64,000 nucleotides of DNA from Psychromicrobium silvestre (GTDB taxonomy: Bacteria > Actinomycetota > Actinomycetes > Actinomycetales > Micrococcaceae), in the NCBI RefSeq assembly GCF_013408295.1, contig NZ_JACBYQ010000001.1, positions 1,178,001 through 1,242,000 of the forward strand, written 5' to 3'. A program made the translations under genes and the position numbers. The notes beneath the pieces are model-generated. The model did not search any database. It was not told the DNA's origin and worked only from the letters and a program-made list of their open reading frames with translations. Below are positions 31,303 through 40,002 of the stretch, one piece after another (within the stretch, counting starts at the first letter, position 1; every line of letters begins with the position of its first letter).

Positions 31303-31408
31303 CTGCCCAGTGTGCAACTTTCAAGGTAGCTGTGGGGGCTTACCCCTGAGATAGTGCCGCAATGTGGATAAAGATAAAGCAGCCCCGGGTAAAGCCGTCC
31401 AAGCAGGC

Positions 31409-33151
31409 TCAGCCCGCGAAGGCCGGATCCCGGATGCCCTTGACGGGTAACTCCGTCCAGCCGTTGGCCGAGGCCTGGAAAAGAACTCCCTTACTGTTCT
31501 GCGCAAACAGCTCGCTGGGGGTGTTTCCCACGCTGAGCCGCTGTAGGGCCGGTAGTGCTGGCAGTTCAACCGAATCACCGGAGAGTTCAACATCAATCGG
31601 GGTGACATCTGCCTTCCCGGAAGCAAATAACACCACGCTGCTCTCCCCCGCCCAGTACCCCTGATTCACCAAAGAGCCGTCCACGTAGACCGTGCTCGGC
31701 GAAGCCAGATCCCGTGGCGCACTCTCCGCGGCAACGTCCTGACGGAGGATCCCGGCAATCTGAACCTGCACTTGTTTGTTCACCACGGAGACCACCAATG
31801 CCCTGGTGCCGTCCCTGGAAACCCGGAATGAGGTCACCGTGCGGCCTTTGAGCCAATCCACATTCAGGGTCACTACCGGGTTCGGTTTGCCGCCCTGGGC
31901 ACCCGGGTACACGGCGTAGACATTTCCGCTGCCGTCCTCGGCCGCTGTCCAAACCCAGTTGCTCGGCGCGAAGGAGGGTGGCGTGAGCTTCTGATTGACT
32001 ATTGGCTGGGCAATCTGCTGCCCCTGAGCCACCGTGTAGAGGCTGCTCTGAGTGGCATCCAGAAAGGCTACCGAGCCGCCCTCGGCAAAGTGTTTATAGC
32101 TCTGCGCCGGATAGCTAGGATGCAGTGCCGCCACCGATTCCAGACCTGCGATCGGGCCTGCCTGACTATTCTCCAAATACACCAGATCGTTATTTGAAAC
32201 CCCGATCTGCCGGCTGGCGACCGAAGGAGGTTTCAACTTATTGCCGCTCTGCGGATCACTGCCAAGATCAATCGGATCCTGGCCTGCCCGCATTCGGAGG
32301 CTGGTGACGCTATTCAGCCCACCCTGCAAAGTGGTCAGTAATTGCGCCTGCATTTGCAAACGGGCGGTCGGAGAAGCATCCAGCAGCGATTTGGCGGTAA
32401 GGTCCACGGTGGCCACAGAATTTTCAATCGGCACGGTATCGGCTTGTAGTTGGGTGCTATCGGGGAAAGCGCTGGCCACCGCCCCTTTAAGATAATTGGC
32501 CGGACCCTTCAGCAGGGCCTTAACGATCCCGATGGCAGCCGAATCACCTTTTCCGGACAGCCAGCGAACATCCGGCACCACATAGTTGAATCCCGGATCG
32601 TAAAAGTAGAGCGAGTAGGACTTGAAAAGGTCCGCGAAGAATTCCGAGGCTAGGGCAATGCCATCGGGCAAACTATTGATCCGCCATTGACCATTGACCT
32701 TGACTAAACCGAATTTGAGCGATTCGACCGTACCGGAGCGAAATGGGGTGAGCACTCCATCCACATCCACGCTGGATTGTGCCTTGACTTGAGCATTGAA
32801 CTCCCCACTGCTACTAGCTGCCACAATGCTTGGCTCACCTTGATAAACCAGGGTTCGTTGGGCACTCTTCCAGGACAGAGCGGCCGCTGGAGTGAGATAT
32901 TCGCGGGCCACCTGGAAATTATCGGCAATGCCGTTAGCCGCATCCAGGAAACCCAGCACAATGGTCTTCTGGTCCGCATTCGGAACCGGAGGCTGTTGGG
33001 TGTATTTGAAATTGATGCTTCCTGCGTCAGCACTGGGGTTCGTATCCACCTTGCCCACACCGCCACCCGTGGGGATGCTGGCACAGCCGGTCAGAATGAG
33101 CAGCAAAATAGTCAGCAAGCCAAAGATTTTTGAGGCCGATGATCTCATCAT
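31409..33151 (-). CDS. lpqB: Lipoprotein LpqB (GerMN and beta-propeller domains)
   Basis: A 580-residue secreted lipoprotein. The signal peptide and lipobox LILTGC lie near residue 23. A GerMN domain follows (around 200-290, with KALLKGPANYLKGAV), then a propeller-like region to the end. In mycobacteria LpqB binds the extracellular part of MtrB and modulates MtrAB signalling. The start overlaps mtrB's stop by 4 nt. The order mtrA-mtrB-lpqB is conserved across Actinobacteria. Confidence 0.92.
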   Translation of the reverse strand: MMRSSASKIFGLLTILLLILTGCASIPTGGGVGKVDTNPSADAGSINFKYTQQPPVPNADQKTIVLGFLDAANGIADNFQVAREYLTPAAALSWKSAQRTLVYQGEPSIVAASSSGEFNAQVKAQSSVDVDGVLTPFRSGTVESLKFGLVKVNGQWRINSLPDGIALASEFFADLFKSYSLYFYDPGFNYVVPDVRWLSGKGDSAAIGIVKALLKGPANYLKGAVASAFPDSTQLQADTVPIENSVATVDLTAKSLLDASPTARLQMQAQLLTTLQGGLNSVTSLRMRAGQDPIDLGSDPQSGNKLKPPSVASRQIGVSNNDLVYLENSQAGPIAGLESVAALHPSYPAQSYKHFAEGGSVAFLDATQSSLYTVAQGQQIAQPIVNQKLTPPSFAPSNWVWTAAEDGSGNVYAVYPGAQGGKPNPVVTLNVDWLKGRTVTSFRVSRDGTRALVVSVVNKQVQVQIAGILRQDVAAESAPRDLASPSTVYVDGSLVNQGYWAGESSVVLFASGKADVTPIDVELSGDSVELPALPALQRLSVGNTPSELFAQNSKGVLFQASANGWTELPVKGIRDPAFAG

Positions 33152-34857
33152 GCTTCTTCCCTCTCCTGAGGAGTTCCGGATTCAAGCGACGACGGCACAA
33201 CCTGTTCAACGGAGCCCCCAGGAGGAAGCTCTAGCGGCGAATGATCAACCACGATCTGGCGCTGCCGGGGAAGCGTTAATCGGAAACACGATCCTTCCGC
33301 AGGGCTGCCCCAGACCTCCAGTTTGCCATGGTGCAGATGAGTGTCCTCGGTGGCGATCGCCAGCCCGAGCCCACTGCCGCCGGTGGTACGAGCCCGTGCC
33401 GGGTCAGCGCGCCAGAACCGATCGAAGACCCTACTCAACGCTTCTTGGTTCATGCCGATGCCGTGATCTCGCACTGCGACGGCGACCACCTCTTGATCTG
33501 CGGCGACGAATATCTCGATGGGACGTTTCTCGCCGTGTTCCAGGGCGTTAACAATCAGGTTGCGCAGGATTCTCTCGATCCTGCGCGGGTCCATCTCCAA
33601 CACGTAGTGATTCTCGGGGACCGTCGAAATCACGGTAATGGTAGAACCAATCCGTTCGGCGAGCAGCTGGGTGCTCTCCAGCACCCGGTTGATCACCGCG
33701 AACAGCTCCTGGGATTCCCAATCAAGTACGGCTGCACCGGCGTCGAACCGGGAGATCTCCAGTAGATCGGCGAGCAACGCTTGGAAACGTTCCACCTGGT
33801 GATACATCAGTTCAGCGGATCGACGGTTGACCGGATCGAAGGAATCGCGGGACTCGTAAAGCACTTCCGCCGCCATCCGCACCGTGGTCAGCGGCGTCCG
33901 TAGCTCGTGCGAGACGTCAGAAACAAAATTGCGTTGCATCTGGGAAAGCGTGGCCAACTGAGTAATCTGCTCCTGCAGCGCGGTGGCCATCTTATTGAAA
34001 GAATCCCCCAGCCTGGCCACCTCGTCCTCGCCACGGGTATTCATTCGTTCCTGCAGTTGACCCGCGGCCAGCTTCTCCGCCACCAGCGCCGCCTGGCCGA
34101 CTGGTTGCACGACATTGCGGGTGACATACCAAGTGATGCCCCCAATCAGCAGCAAAAGTGCGGCTCCTGAGCTCCACAGCACCGATTGGATGTAGTTCAG
34201 GGTGTCCTGGGTCTTGCCGAGGTCATACACCAGGTAGAGCTCATATTCAGTGTTCACAAGGGTCACCTTGGAACCCATCACCAAAGCCGGGTGAGTACCA
34301 GAATTGTTCACCGGCAGGGCAATCGACTTCCAGAATTGACCAGAGTTGTTCTGCACCATGTGGCGCAGTTCATCGGGCACGATCGAGGTTGTCGCTCCGG
34401 TATTTGCGGCACTGGCAATCGGGCTGGTGAGAGTCAGCGGATTCGTCTGGCCGGGTGCCAGCACAAGTAAATAGCCCCTGTTCCCGTCCGAAGTACCGCT
34501 TTCCAGGCCGAGGAGCACGCCCCGGGCCAATGAGACCAAGGCAGCTTTATCGTGGATCTGTGCCCCGGTGCCGGTGAAGGCATTCTGCACCTGACCGATG
34601 CTCCGCATGGACTCCGAGCTGGCTTGCTCCAGCCGCTCCTGAAATAGTCCATTGGCAATCTGATTGGACAGGAAGATCCCCACCCCGCCCACGGCCAGGA
34701 AGGTGACCAGCAAGGTCACCATAATGGTCCGGAATTGCAGCGAGCGCCGCCACCGTCCAAGCGCCCAGCCGTATTCACGCTTGAACAGGCCCTGGGCCAA
34801 CTGCCAGCCCCGCTGAAGCGTCGCCGTCAGCCGACTGAGGAATCCTTCGTTACCCAC
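33148..34857 (-). CDS. mtrB: Sensor histidine kinase MtrB
   Basis: It has a first membrane segment after a basic stretch (TIMVTLLVTFLAVGGVGIF), a ~170-residue extracytoplasmic loop, a second segment (GAALLLLIGGITWYV), a HAMP domain, HisKA with VSDVSHELRTPLTTVRMA, and a HATPase with NLIVNALEHGEKRP and RTTGGSGLGLAI. It senses envelope or septal state and phosphorylates MtrA. The frame opens to 34905 inside mtrA. GTG 34857, 4 nt after the mtrA stop, is taken as the start, but its ribosome site is poor, so the start is uncertain. Confidence 0.92.
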   Translation of the reverse strand: MGNEGFLSRLTATLQRGWQLAQGLFKREYGWALGRWRRSLQFRTIMVTLLVTFLAVGGVGIFLSNQIANGLFQERLEQASSESMRSIGQVQNAFTGTGAQIHDKAALVSLARGVLLGLESGTSDGNRGYLLVLAPGQTNPLTLTSPIASAANTGATTSIVPDELRHMVQNNSGQFWKSIALPVNNSGTHPALVMGSKVTLVNTEYELYLVYDLGKTQDTLNYIQSVLWSSGAALLLLIGGITWYVTRNVVQPVGQAALVAEKLAAGQLQERMNTRGEDEVARLGDSFNKMATALQEQITQLATLSQMQRNFVSDVSHELRTPLTTVRMAAEVLYESRDSFDPVNRRSAELMYHQVERFQALLADLLEISRFDAGAAVLDWESQELFAVINRVLESTQLLAERIGSTITVISTVPENHYVLEMDPRRIERILRNLIVNALEHGEKRPIEIFVAADQEVVAVAVRDHGIGMNQEALSRVFDRFWRADPARARTTGGSGLGLAIATEDTHLHHGKLEVWGSPAEGSCFRLTLPRQRQIVVDHSPLELPPGGSVEQVVPSSLESGTPQEREEA

Positions 34858-34861
34858 GGAG

Positions 34862-35536
34862 CTATTGGCCAGCCTTATATCCCACTCCGCGCACCGTCTG
34901 TACAACCTCGGGAGCTTCCGGGTCCCGCTCGATCTTGGACCGAAGGCGCTGTACGTGCACGTTCACTAAGCGGGTATCTGCGGCGTGCCGATAGCCCCAA
35001 ACCTGTTCCAACAGAAGCTCACGAGTGAAAACCTGCCAAGGCTTACGAGCCAGCGCAACCAACAGATCAAATTCCAAGGGAGTAAGTGAAATCCGCTCCT
35101 CCCCCCGAGTCACCAGGTGCCCGGCAACGTCGATGGTCACGTCGGCGATAGTCAGAGTTTCCGGGGCTTTTATGTCCCCCGGGCGTAATCTAGCCCGGAC
35201 CCGAGCTACCAGCTCGGCGGGTTTAAAGGGCTTGGGCACATAGTCGTCCGCCCCGGATTCCAGGCCGCGCACGACGTCGGAGGTATCGGCTTTAGCGGTC
35301 AGCATCACGATCGGTACATCGGATTCGGCCCGGATCAGCCTGCAGACTTCGATGCCATCCAGCCCGGGGAGCATCAGGTCCAGCAGCACCAAATCAGGTT
35401 TCCCGTTCCGAAACACCTCCAGCGCCTGTGCACCATCAGCGCAGAAGAACGGTTCGAACCCGTCGTTGCGCAGGACGATACCGATCATCTCTGAAAGAGC
35501 TTCGTCGTCGTCGATCACCAAAATACGTGCCTTCAT
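34862..35536 (-). CDS. mtrA: Response regulator MtrA
   Basis: A 225-residue OmpR-family regulator. The receiver domain has acidic DDDEA, the phospho-acceptor Asp in DLVLLDLMLPGLDG, T in VMLTAK and K in YVPKPFKPAELVARV. The winged-helix output domain has ISLTPLEFDLLVALARKPWQ and RLVNVHVQRLRSKIE. MtrA governs cell-wall hydrolases and replication/division genes. ATG 35536 (MKARILVIDDDEA) is preferred to the upstream GTG frame, which adds an atypical leader. Confidence 0.95.
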   Translation of the reverse strand: MKARILVIDDDEALSEMIGIVLRNDGFEPFFCADGAQALEVFRNGKPDLVLLDLMLPGLDGIEVCRLIRAESDVPIVMLTAKADTSDVVRGLESGADDYVPKPFKPAELVARVRARLRPGDIKAPETLTIADVTIDVAGHLVTRGEERISLTPLEFDLLVALARKPWQVFTRELLLEQVWGYRHAADTRLVNVHVQRLRSKIERDPEAPEVVQTVRGVGYKAGQ

Positions 35537-35719
35537 ACCTCTATATTCGCTTATCCGGCAGAGTTCTGCTTGCAACCTGCCCAAGGAGCGCCTAATAGAG
35601 AGGACGAATTCCACTCAAGCAGCCGAATCGGTGGAGAAACTGGGTAGGCTAGATCAAGGCAGGTTTTTCGCCGGAGTGCCGTGAGATGTGCTGATCTGAT
35701 GAATCGGAAAGGGTTCGCA
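35537..35719. promoter_or_regulatory. Divergent control region, mtrA / GPDPase-membrane-domain gene
   Basis: 183 bp with no gene between divergent starts. On the plus strand GGAAAGGG precedes ATG 35720. No clear inverted repeat or MtrA-box direct repeat could be assigned by eye. Confidence 0.35.
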
Positions 35720-36994
35720 ATGTCCAATGAGAGCTACCCTCCGGCGATGCCCCCTCAGCAACCCCCGCAACCCCCGTGGGGGCAACCCCCACAGTGGGGG
35801 CAGCAGCCCAGTTGGGGACAGCAGAATCAGTGGGGGCAGCCCGCCCCGCAGGCGCCCTGGGGACAGCAACCGCAATGGGGCCAACAGAACCAATGGGGGC
35901 AGGCACCCAACGGGCCCTTCCCCGGTCAGCAACCCGGGCAACACTATGTAGCGCCGCCCAAACCCGGAGTCATTCCGCTGCGACCTCTTGGCCTCGGCGA
36001 AATTCTGGATGGCGCCTTCCAAGCTGCTCGGCGCAATGGCAAGGCAATGTTCGGAACGGCTTTGCTGGTCCAGGCCGGCTCCACCGTATTGTCGCTGCTG
36101 GCCATCTTGCTCAGCGTAGGAGTCGCCTCCGGTAACTTCCTGAACCTGATGGACAGTCTCAATTCGGGATCTTCGTTGAGCTCCACGGATGCTAACAACT
36201 TGGGTATTTTCCTGATCGGGGTCTTCGTGGCCATTGCTATCAGTGGCTTCATAAGTGTCATTGCCCTGATGGTCTTACAAGGCGTTCTGGTGATCCCAGT
36301 GATGCGTTCCACGGTCAATCGGAGTACCGGTTTCAAACAGATGTGGCGGCTGGCTAAGCCGCGGATTTGGACGTTGATCCTGCTGGCCGTGATCTACGCC
36401 GTAGCTGCCGTGGTGCTGATCGCTTTGTTAATCGGCGTAACCATCTTGCTAGCCATGTCGATTGGCTTAGTCAGCATTCCAATCGCCATCCTTTTGGGAA
36501 TGGGCCTAGTGGTGCTATCGCTTTGGATCACCACCAAGCTGCTGCTGGCACCAGCCGCGATTGTGGTGGAAAATCTGCGGCTTTTTGAGGGGGTCAAGCG
36601 GTCCTGGACCTTGACCAATCGCCAATGGTGGCGCACCTTCGGCAGCTTTTTTCTAGCTCAACTGATTGTCGGAACAATTTCCGGGCTAATTTCCTTTCCT
36701 GTCTCGATGCTGATGGGAATGCTGACCCCGTTATTGATCCCGAACCCCACGCCCAGTGAGACTTTTGGCGTGCTGATGATCACCCAGGTCCTGTCTTATC
36801 TGCTCTCCAGTCTGATCGCTGCCGTGTCTTATGCCTTCCAATCGGGCGTGCTGGCGCTTATTTACGTCGATCTGAGGATCCGTAAGGAAGGCTTCGATCT
36901 GTTGCTGCTCAAAGACCTGGAGAATGCCACTGAGGTAAACCCCGATGGCATTCCTGGTGCACCCCTTCCGGCGGCTGCTTGGGCTCCGCAGTGA
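35720..36994 (+). CDS. Membrane protein with Trp-Gly-Gln-rich N-terminus (GPDPase_memb-like)
   Basis: A 424-residue protein. Residues ~6-75 are low-complexity repeats of W-G-Q-Q/P units (QWGQQ, PWGQQ, QNQWGQ). The rest has about six membrane segments with the glycerophosphoryl-diester-phosphodiesterase membrane-domain look (GVIPLRPLGLGEILDGAF; KQMWRLAKPRIWTLIL; NLRLFEGVKRSWTLT). ATG 35720 has GGAAAGGG upstream. It heads a five-gene plus-strand block whose next start overlaps its stop (GTGA). Its function is unknown. Confidence 0.7.
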   Translation: MSNESYPPAMPPQQPPQPPWGQPPQWGQQPSWGQQNQWGQPAPQAPWGQQPQWGQQNQWGQAPNGPFPGQQPGQHYVAPPKPGVIPLRPLGLGEILDGAFQAARRNGKAMFGTALLVQAGSTVLSLLAILLSVGVASGNFLNLMDSLNSGSSLSSTDANNLGIFLIGVFVAIAISGFISVIALMVLQGVLVIPVMRSTVNRSTGFKQMWRLAKPRIWTLILLAVIYAVAAVVLIALLIGVTILLAMSIGLVSIPIAILLGMGLVVLSLWITTKLLLAPAAIVVENLRLFEGVKRSWTLTNRQWWRTFGSFFLAQLIVGTISGLISFPVSMLMGMLTPLLIPNPTPSETFGVLMITQVLSYLLSSLIAAVSYAFQSGVLALIYVDLRIRKEGFDLLLLKDLENATEVNPDGIPGAPLPAAAWAPQ

Positions 36995-37671
36995 GGAACT
37001 TCGATATCCCGGTAGATCCGGATGCCGATCAGGCCAGGCAATGGGCGATCGATGAGCTCGCCAAACGCCAATACCAGGATGCAAAACCCGGTGTGGGACA
37101 GCAATTTTTACAAGCCATCTCGGATTTCTTCAATTGGCTTCTGACCCAGCTCTCGAGCGCCCTGCACGTCGACCCCAGTATCGCCACGGTGATTCTGGTG
37201 CTTGTCCCGGTGCTAGTGATCGGGATCATCATCTTCCTGGTGCGGCCCCGGTTGCTGCGCCACCAGCATCAAGATGCCGAGATTTTCGAAGCCGAAAGTG
37301 AGCTCAGCGCGGCAGAACATCGAAGGAACGCCCAGCAGGCCGCCGCCGGAGGCGATTTCGCACTCGCCCTAACGGAGCTCTTCCGCGCTATGGTGCGAAG
37401 TGCCGAAGAGCGAGTGGTGATCGATCCCCAGCCTGGACGCACCGCCGATGAGGTGACGGTGCTTTTAGTTGCCGCCTTCCCCTCCGAGCAGGCAGCGCTC
37501 TGGGAGACGGCACGAGGGTTTAACCGGGTTCGGTATTCCCCTCAACTTTCCGGTCAGCTACGGATCGGATCAGCCGAGTACCAGCGAGCTCTCCGCCTCG
37601 ATCAGGCTCTGCTGGATCTCAAAGCAGCCGACGACGGCGTGGCCCAGCTTGAGTGGGTTGGTCCACGATGA
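36991..37671 (+). CDS. DUF4129 domain membrane protein
   Basis: A 226-residue protein. A periplasmic-type N-terminal helix pair (PDADQARQWAIDELAKRQY, with FLQAISDFFNWLL) is followed by one strong membrane segment (ATVILVLVPVLVIGIIIFLV) and a cytoplasmic DUF4129 domain with ALTELFRAMVRSAEERVVID and RTADEV. GTG 36991 overlaps the previous stop by 4 nt. The domain commonly travels with MoxR and DUF58 genes, as here. Confidence 0.78.
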   Translation: MRNFDIPVDPDADQARQWAIDELAKRQYQDAKPGVGQQFLQAISDFFNWLLTQLSSALHVDPSIATVILVLVPVLVIGIIIFLVRPRLLRHQHQDAEIFEAESELSAAEHRRNAQQAAAGGDFALALTELFRAMVRSAEERVVIDPQPGRTADEVTVLLVAAFPSEQAALWETARGFNRVRYSPQLSGQLRIGSAEYQRALRLDQALLDLKAADDGVAQLEWVGPR

Positions 37672-38918
37672 GTCAACTCACTGCGGATCCTACCAATCCA
37701 AGGGAACAAGATCGGTCGGTTGAAGGAGCACCTCGGCAAAGCACGATCAGCCGATTGACCGCTTGGCTGCGGCGGAACCGCTTCTGGTTAATTATTGGTG
37801 GAATTTTCCTCCTTGTTGTGATGATCGCGTTGGCGAGCATGTTGAATTCGATAGGGAGTTCTTCGGCCAAGCTATCCCCTACCAACCCCGCGCCGAACGG
37901 TGCGATGGCCACCGCCGAGGTACTCAAACAGCAGGGAGTCAAGGTCTCCCAAAGCGATGAGCTGGGTGGCACACTGACCGCGATCTCCGCAGCCGGAGCC
38001 GGGCACGTCACAGTGCTGCTCTATGATCAGCAGCGCTTCCTCTCTGCAGAGCAGCTAAAGAAGTTATCGGAGAGTGGTGCCCGCTTGGTGGTCATTAACC
38101 CGGGACCACTGGACCTCAAGGCGATCAGCAGCGAGATCAGCTCGGCGGGTTTTTACAATGCGGGCAGCGACCATCAAGATCAGACGGTGCCGGCCAGTTG
38201 CAATAACCCGGACGCGGTCGCGGCACAGCAAATTGATGGCGGACGCTCGGCTCTGTACCGCGGGCCGGTGGTCTGCTTCCCCACCGATTCTGGCGAGGGT
38301 GGCAAGATCGGTCAGCTGGCACAGTCCACGGACGGCCAACTCACGGTGATCGGCAATACCGCTGTTTTCAGCAATGACCGCCTAGCACACAGCGGTAACG
38401 CCGCTCTGGCCTTCCGTCTGCTGGGCCATACCGAGCAACTGATCTGGTATTTACCCTCGACCAAGGACCTCCCGGTTAGCGAACAACACCCGGACCTGGC
38501 CAGTTTGCAACCGGGTTGGCTGGTTCCGATCAGCATCTGGGCCTTTTTGGTCGCATTGCTGGCGATGTTCTGGAAGGGACGTCGGGATGGCCCCCTAGTT
38601 GAGGAGCCCTTACCGGTGGCCGTCAAGGCTTCTGAAACAGCAATTGGTCGCGCCCGGCTCTACCAGGACGGCCGAGCCCTGGATCGAGCCGCCGCCAGTC
38701 TCAGATCGGCGACGTTGTATCGGCTCGCCAAGAGACTCCGATTGGGACCGGCGGCCAGCAAAGAGGCAATCGTTGCGGCAGCCATTCAACACAGCCACTT
38801 GCCGGAAACCGAAGTAGCTCGGATCTTGCTGAAGACCCAGCCGGGCACGGATAAAGAATTCCTGCGCTGGTCTCAGGAAGTAGAAAATTTGGAACGGGAA
38901 CTAGAGAAGGATCAATGA
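37668..38918 (+). CDS. DUF4350 domain membrane protein
   Basis: A 416-residue protein. A membrane segment near residue 40 (FWLIIGGIFLLVVMIALASM) is followed by an extracytoplasmic DUF4350 domain (SPTNPAPNGAMATAEVLKQQ, with ARLVVINPG), a second segment near 285 (LVPISIWAFLVALLAMFW), and a cytoplasmic helical tail with RARLYQDGRALDRAAASLR. ATG 37668 overlaps the DUF4129 stop by 4 nt. Its role is unknown; it belongs to the MoxR-linked block. Confidence 0.78.
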   Translation: MSQLTADPTNPREQDRSVEGAPRQSTISRLTAWLRRNRFWLIIGGIFLLVVMIALASMLNSIGSSSAKLSPTNPAPNGAMATAEVLKQQGVKVSQSDELGGTLTAISAAGAGHVTVLLYDQQRFLSAEQLKKLSESGARLVVINPGPLDLKAISSEISSAGFYNAGSDHQDQTVPASCNNPDAVAAQQIDGGRSALYRGPVVCFPTDSGEGGKIGQLAQSTDGQLTVIGNTAVFSNDRLAHSGNAALAFRLLGHTEQLIWYLPSTKDLPVSEQHPDLASLQPGWLVPISIWAFLVALLAMFWKGRRDGPLVEEPLPVAVKASETAIGRARLYQDGRALDRAAASLRSATLYRLAKRLRLGPAASKEAIVAAAIQHSHLPETEVARILLKTQPGTDKEFLRWSQEVENLERELEKDQ

Positions 38919-38922
38919 AACG

Positions 38923-39993
38923 ATGAGCGAACAGCCCTATCCTGCCTCCGGCCAACCCTGGACAGCGCAGCCCAGCCAGCAGCCTGCACCACAACACGCT
39001 GAATTTACTCAGCCCGCTCAGTCAGCGGCTCCGGTACCAACCCCAGATCCAGCACGTTCGGCGCTACTCGCGGTACGGGCCGAAGTGGCCAAAGCCGTGG
39101 TCGGGCAAGACTCCACCGTGACCGGTCTGCTGATCGCACTGCTTTCTCGGGGACATGTGCTGCTCGAAGGTGTGCCGGGCGTCGCGAAAACCCTGTTGGT
39201 TAGGGCGCTCTCCACTGCCTTGAGTCTGGACACAAAAAGAGTCCAGTTCACCCCTGACCTGATGCCCGGCGATATCACCGGATCGCTGATCTACGATGCT
39301 CATAGCTCGGAATTTACCTTCCGGGAGGGCCCGGTTTTCACCAATATTCTGCTGGCGGATGAAATCAATCGGACACCACCCAAAACCCAAGCTTCGCTGC
39401 TTGAAGCAATGGAGGAACGCCAGGTTTCTGCCGACGGAGTTACCTGGCCACTGCCCATTCCCTTTATTGTCGCGGCCACCCAGAACCCGGTGGAATACGA
39501 AGGCACCTATCCGCTGCCGGAAGCTCAGCTGGACCGTTTCCTGCTCAAGCTCACCATGCCGTTACCGGAACGGAACGAGGAAATCGAGGTCATCCGCAGG
39601 CACAGCCAGGGCTTCGATCCACGCGATCTGCAGGCGGCGGGAGTGCGAGCGGTGGCGGGCAGCACCGAGCTGGAGCTAGCCCGTCAAGCCGTTGCCGCCG
39701 TCGAAATTTCTCCCGAGGTGCTGGCCTATATCGTGGACCTAGTCCGCGCTACCCGCTCCGCGCCATCCTTCCAGTTGGGAGTCTCGCCCCGCGGTGCCAC
39801 CGCCCTGCTGAACACCTCCCGCGCCTGGGCTTGGCTCTCCGGCCGGAATTTCGTCACCCCGGACGATGTCAAGGCACTCACTCTCCCCGCTTTGCGGCAC
39901 CGGGTTGGGTTGCGAGCGGAGGCCGAAATGGACGGGGTCAAGGTAGACGATGTGTTGGCCAGCATCCTGGCCACTGTTCCGGTCCCCCGCTAG
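38923..39993 (+). CDS. MoxR-family AAA+ ATPase
   Basis: A 356-residue protein. After a ~40-residue Pro/Gln-rich leader it has Walker A GVPGVAKTLLVRAL, Walker B ILLADEINRTPPKTQASLLE, sensor 1 VAATQNPVEYEGTYPLPEAQ and the lid domain. MoxR ATPases act as chaperone-like factors, usually with VWA- or DUF58-containing partners. The partner candidate is encoded 9 bp downstream. Start ATG 38923, 4 nt after the DUF4350 stop. Confidence 0.9.
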   Translation: MSEQPYPASGQPWTAQPSQQPAPQHAEFTQPAQSAAPVPTPDPARSALLAVRAEVAKAVVGQDSTVTGLLIALLSRGHVLLEGVPGVAKTLLVRALSTALSLDTKRVQFTPDLMPGDITGSLIYDAHSSEFTFREGPVFTNILLADEINRTPPKTQASLLEAMEERQVSADGVTWPLPIPFIVAATQNPVEYEGTYPLPEAQLDRFLLKLTMPLPERNEEIEVIRRHSQGFDPRDLQAAGVRAVAGSTELELARQAVAAVEISPEVLAYIVDLVRATRSAPSFQLGVSPRGATALLNTSRAWAWLSGRNFVTPDDVKALTLPALRHRVGLRAEAEMDGVKVDDVLASILATVPVPR

Positions 39994-40002
39994 GAAGAGC
40001 AG

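Noticed and set aside
35720-35940. WGQ repeat region considered as a DNA satellite or CRISPR-like array
   Set aside because: Units are short, imperfect and in frame within a gene; codons vary while the residues are kept, so it is a protein repeat.
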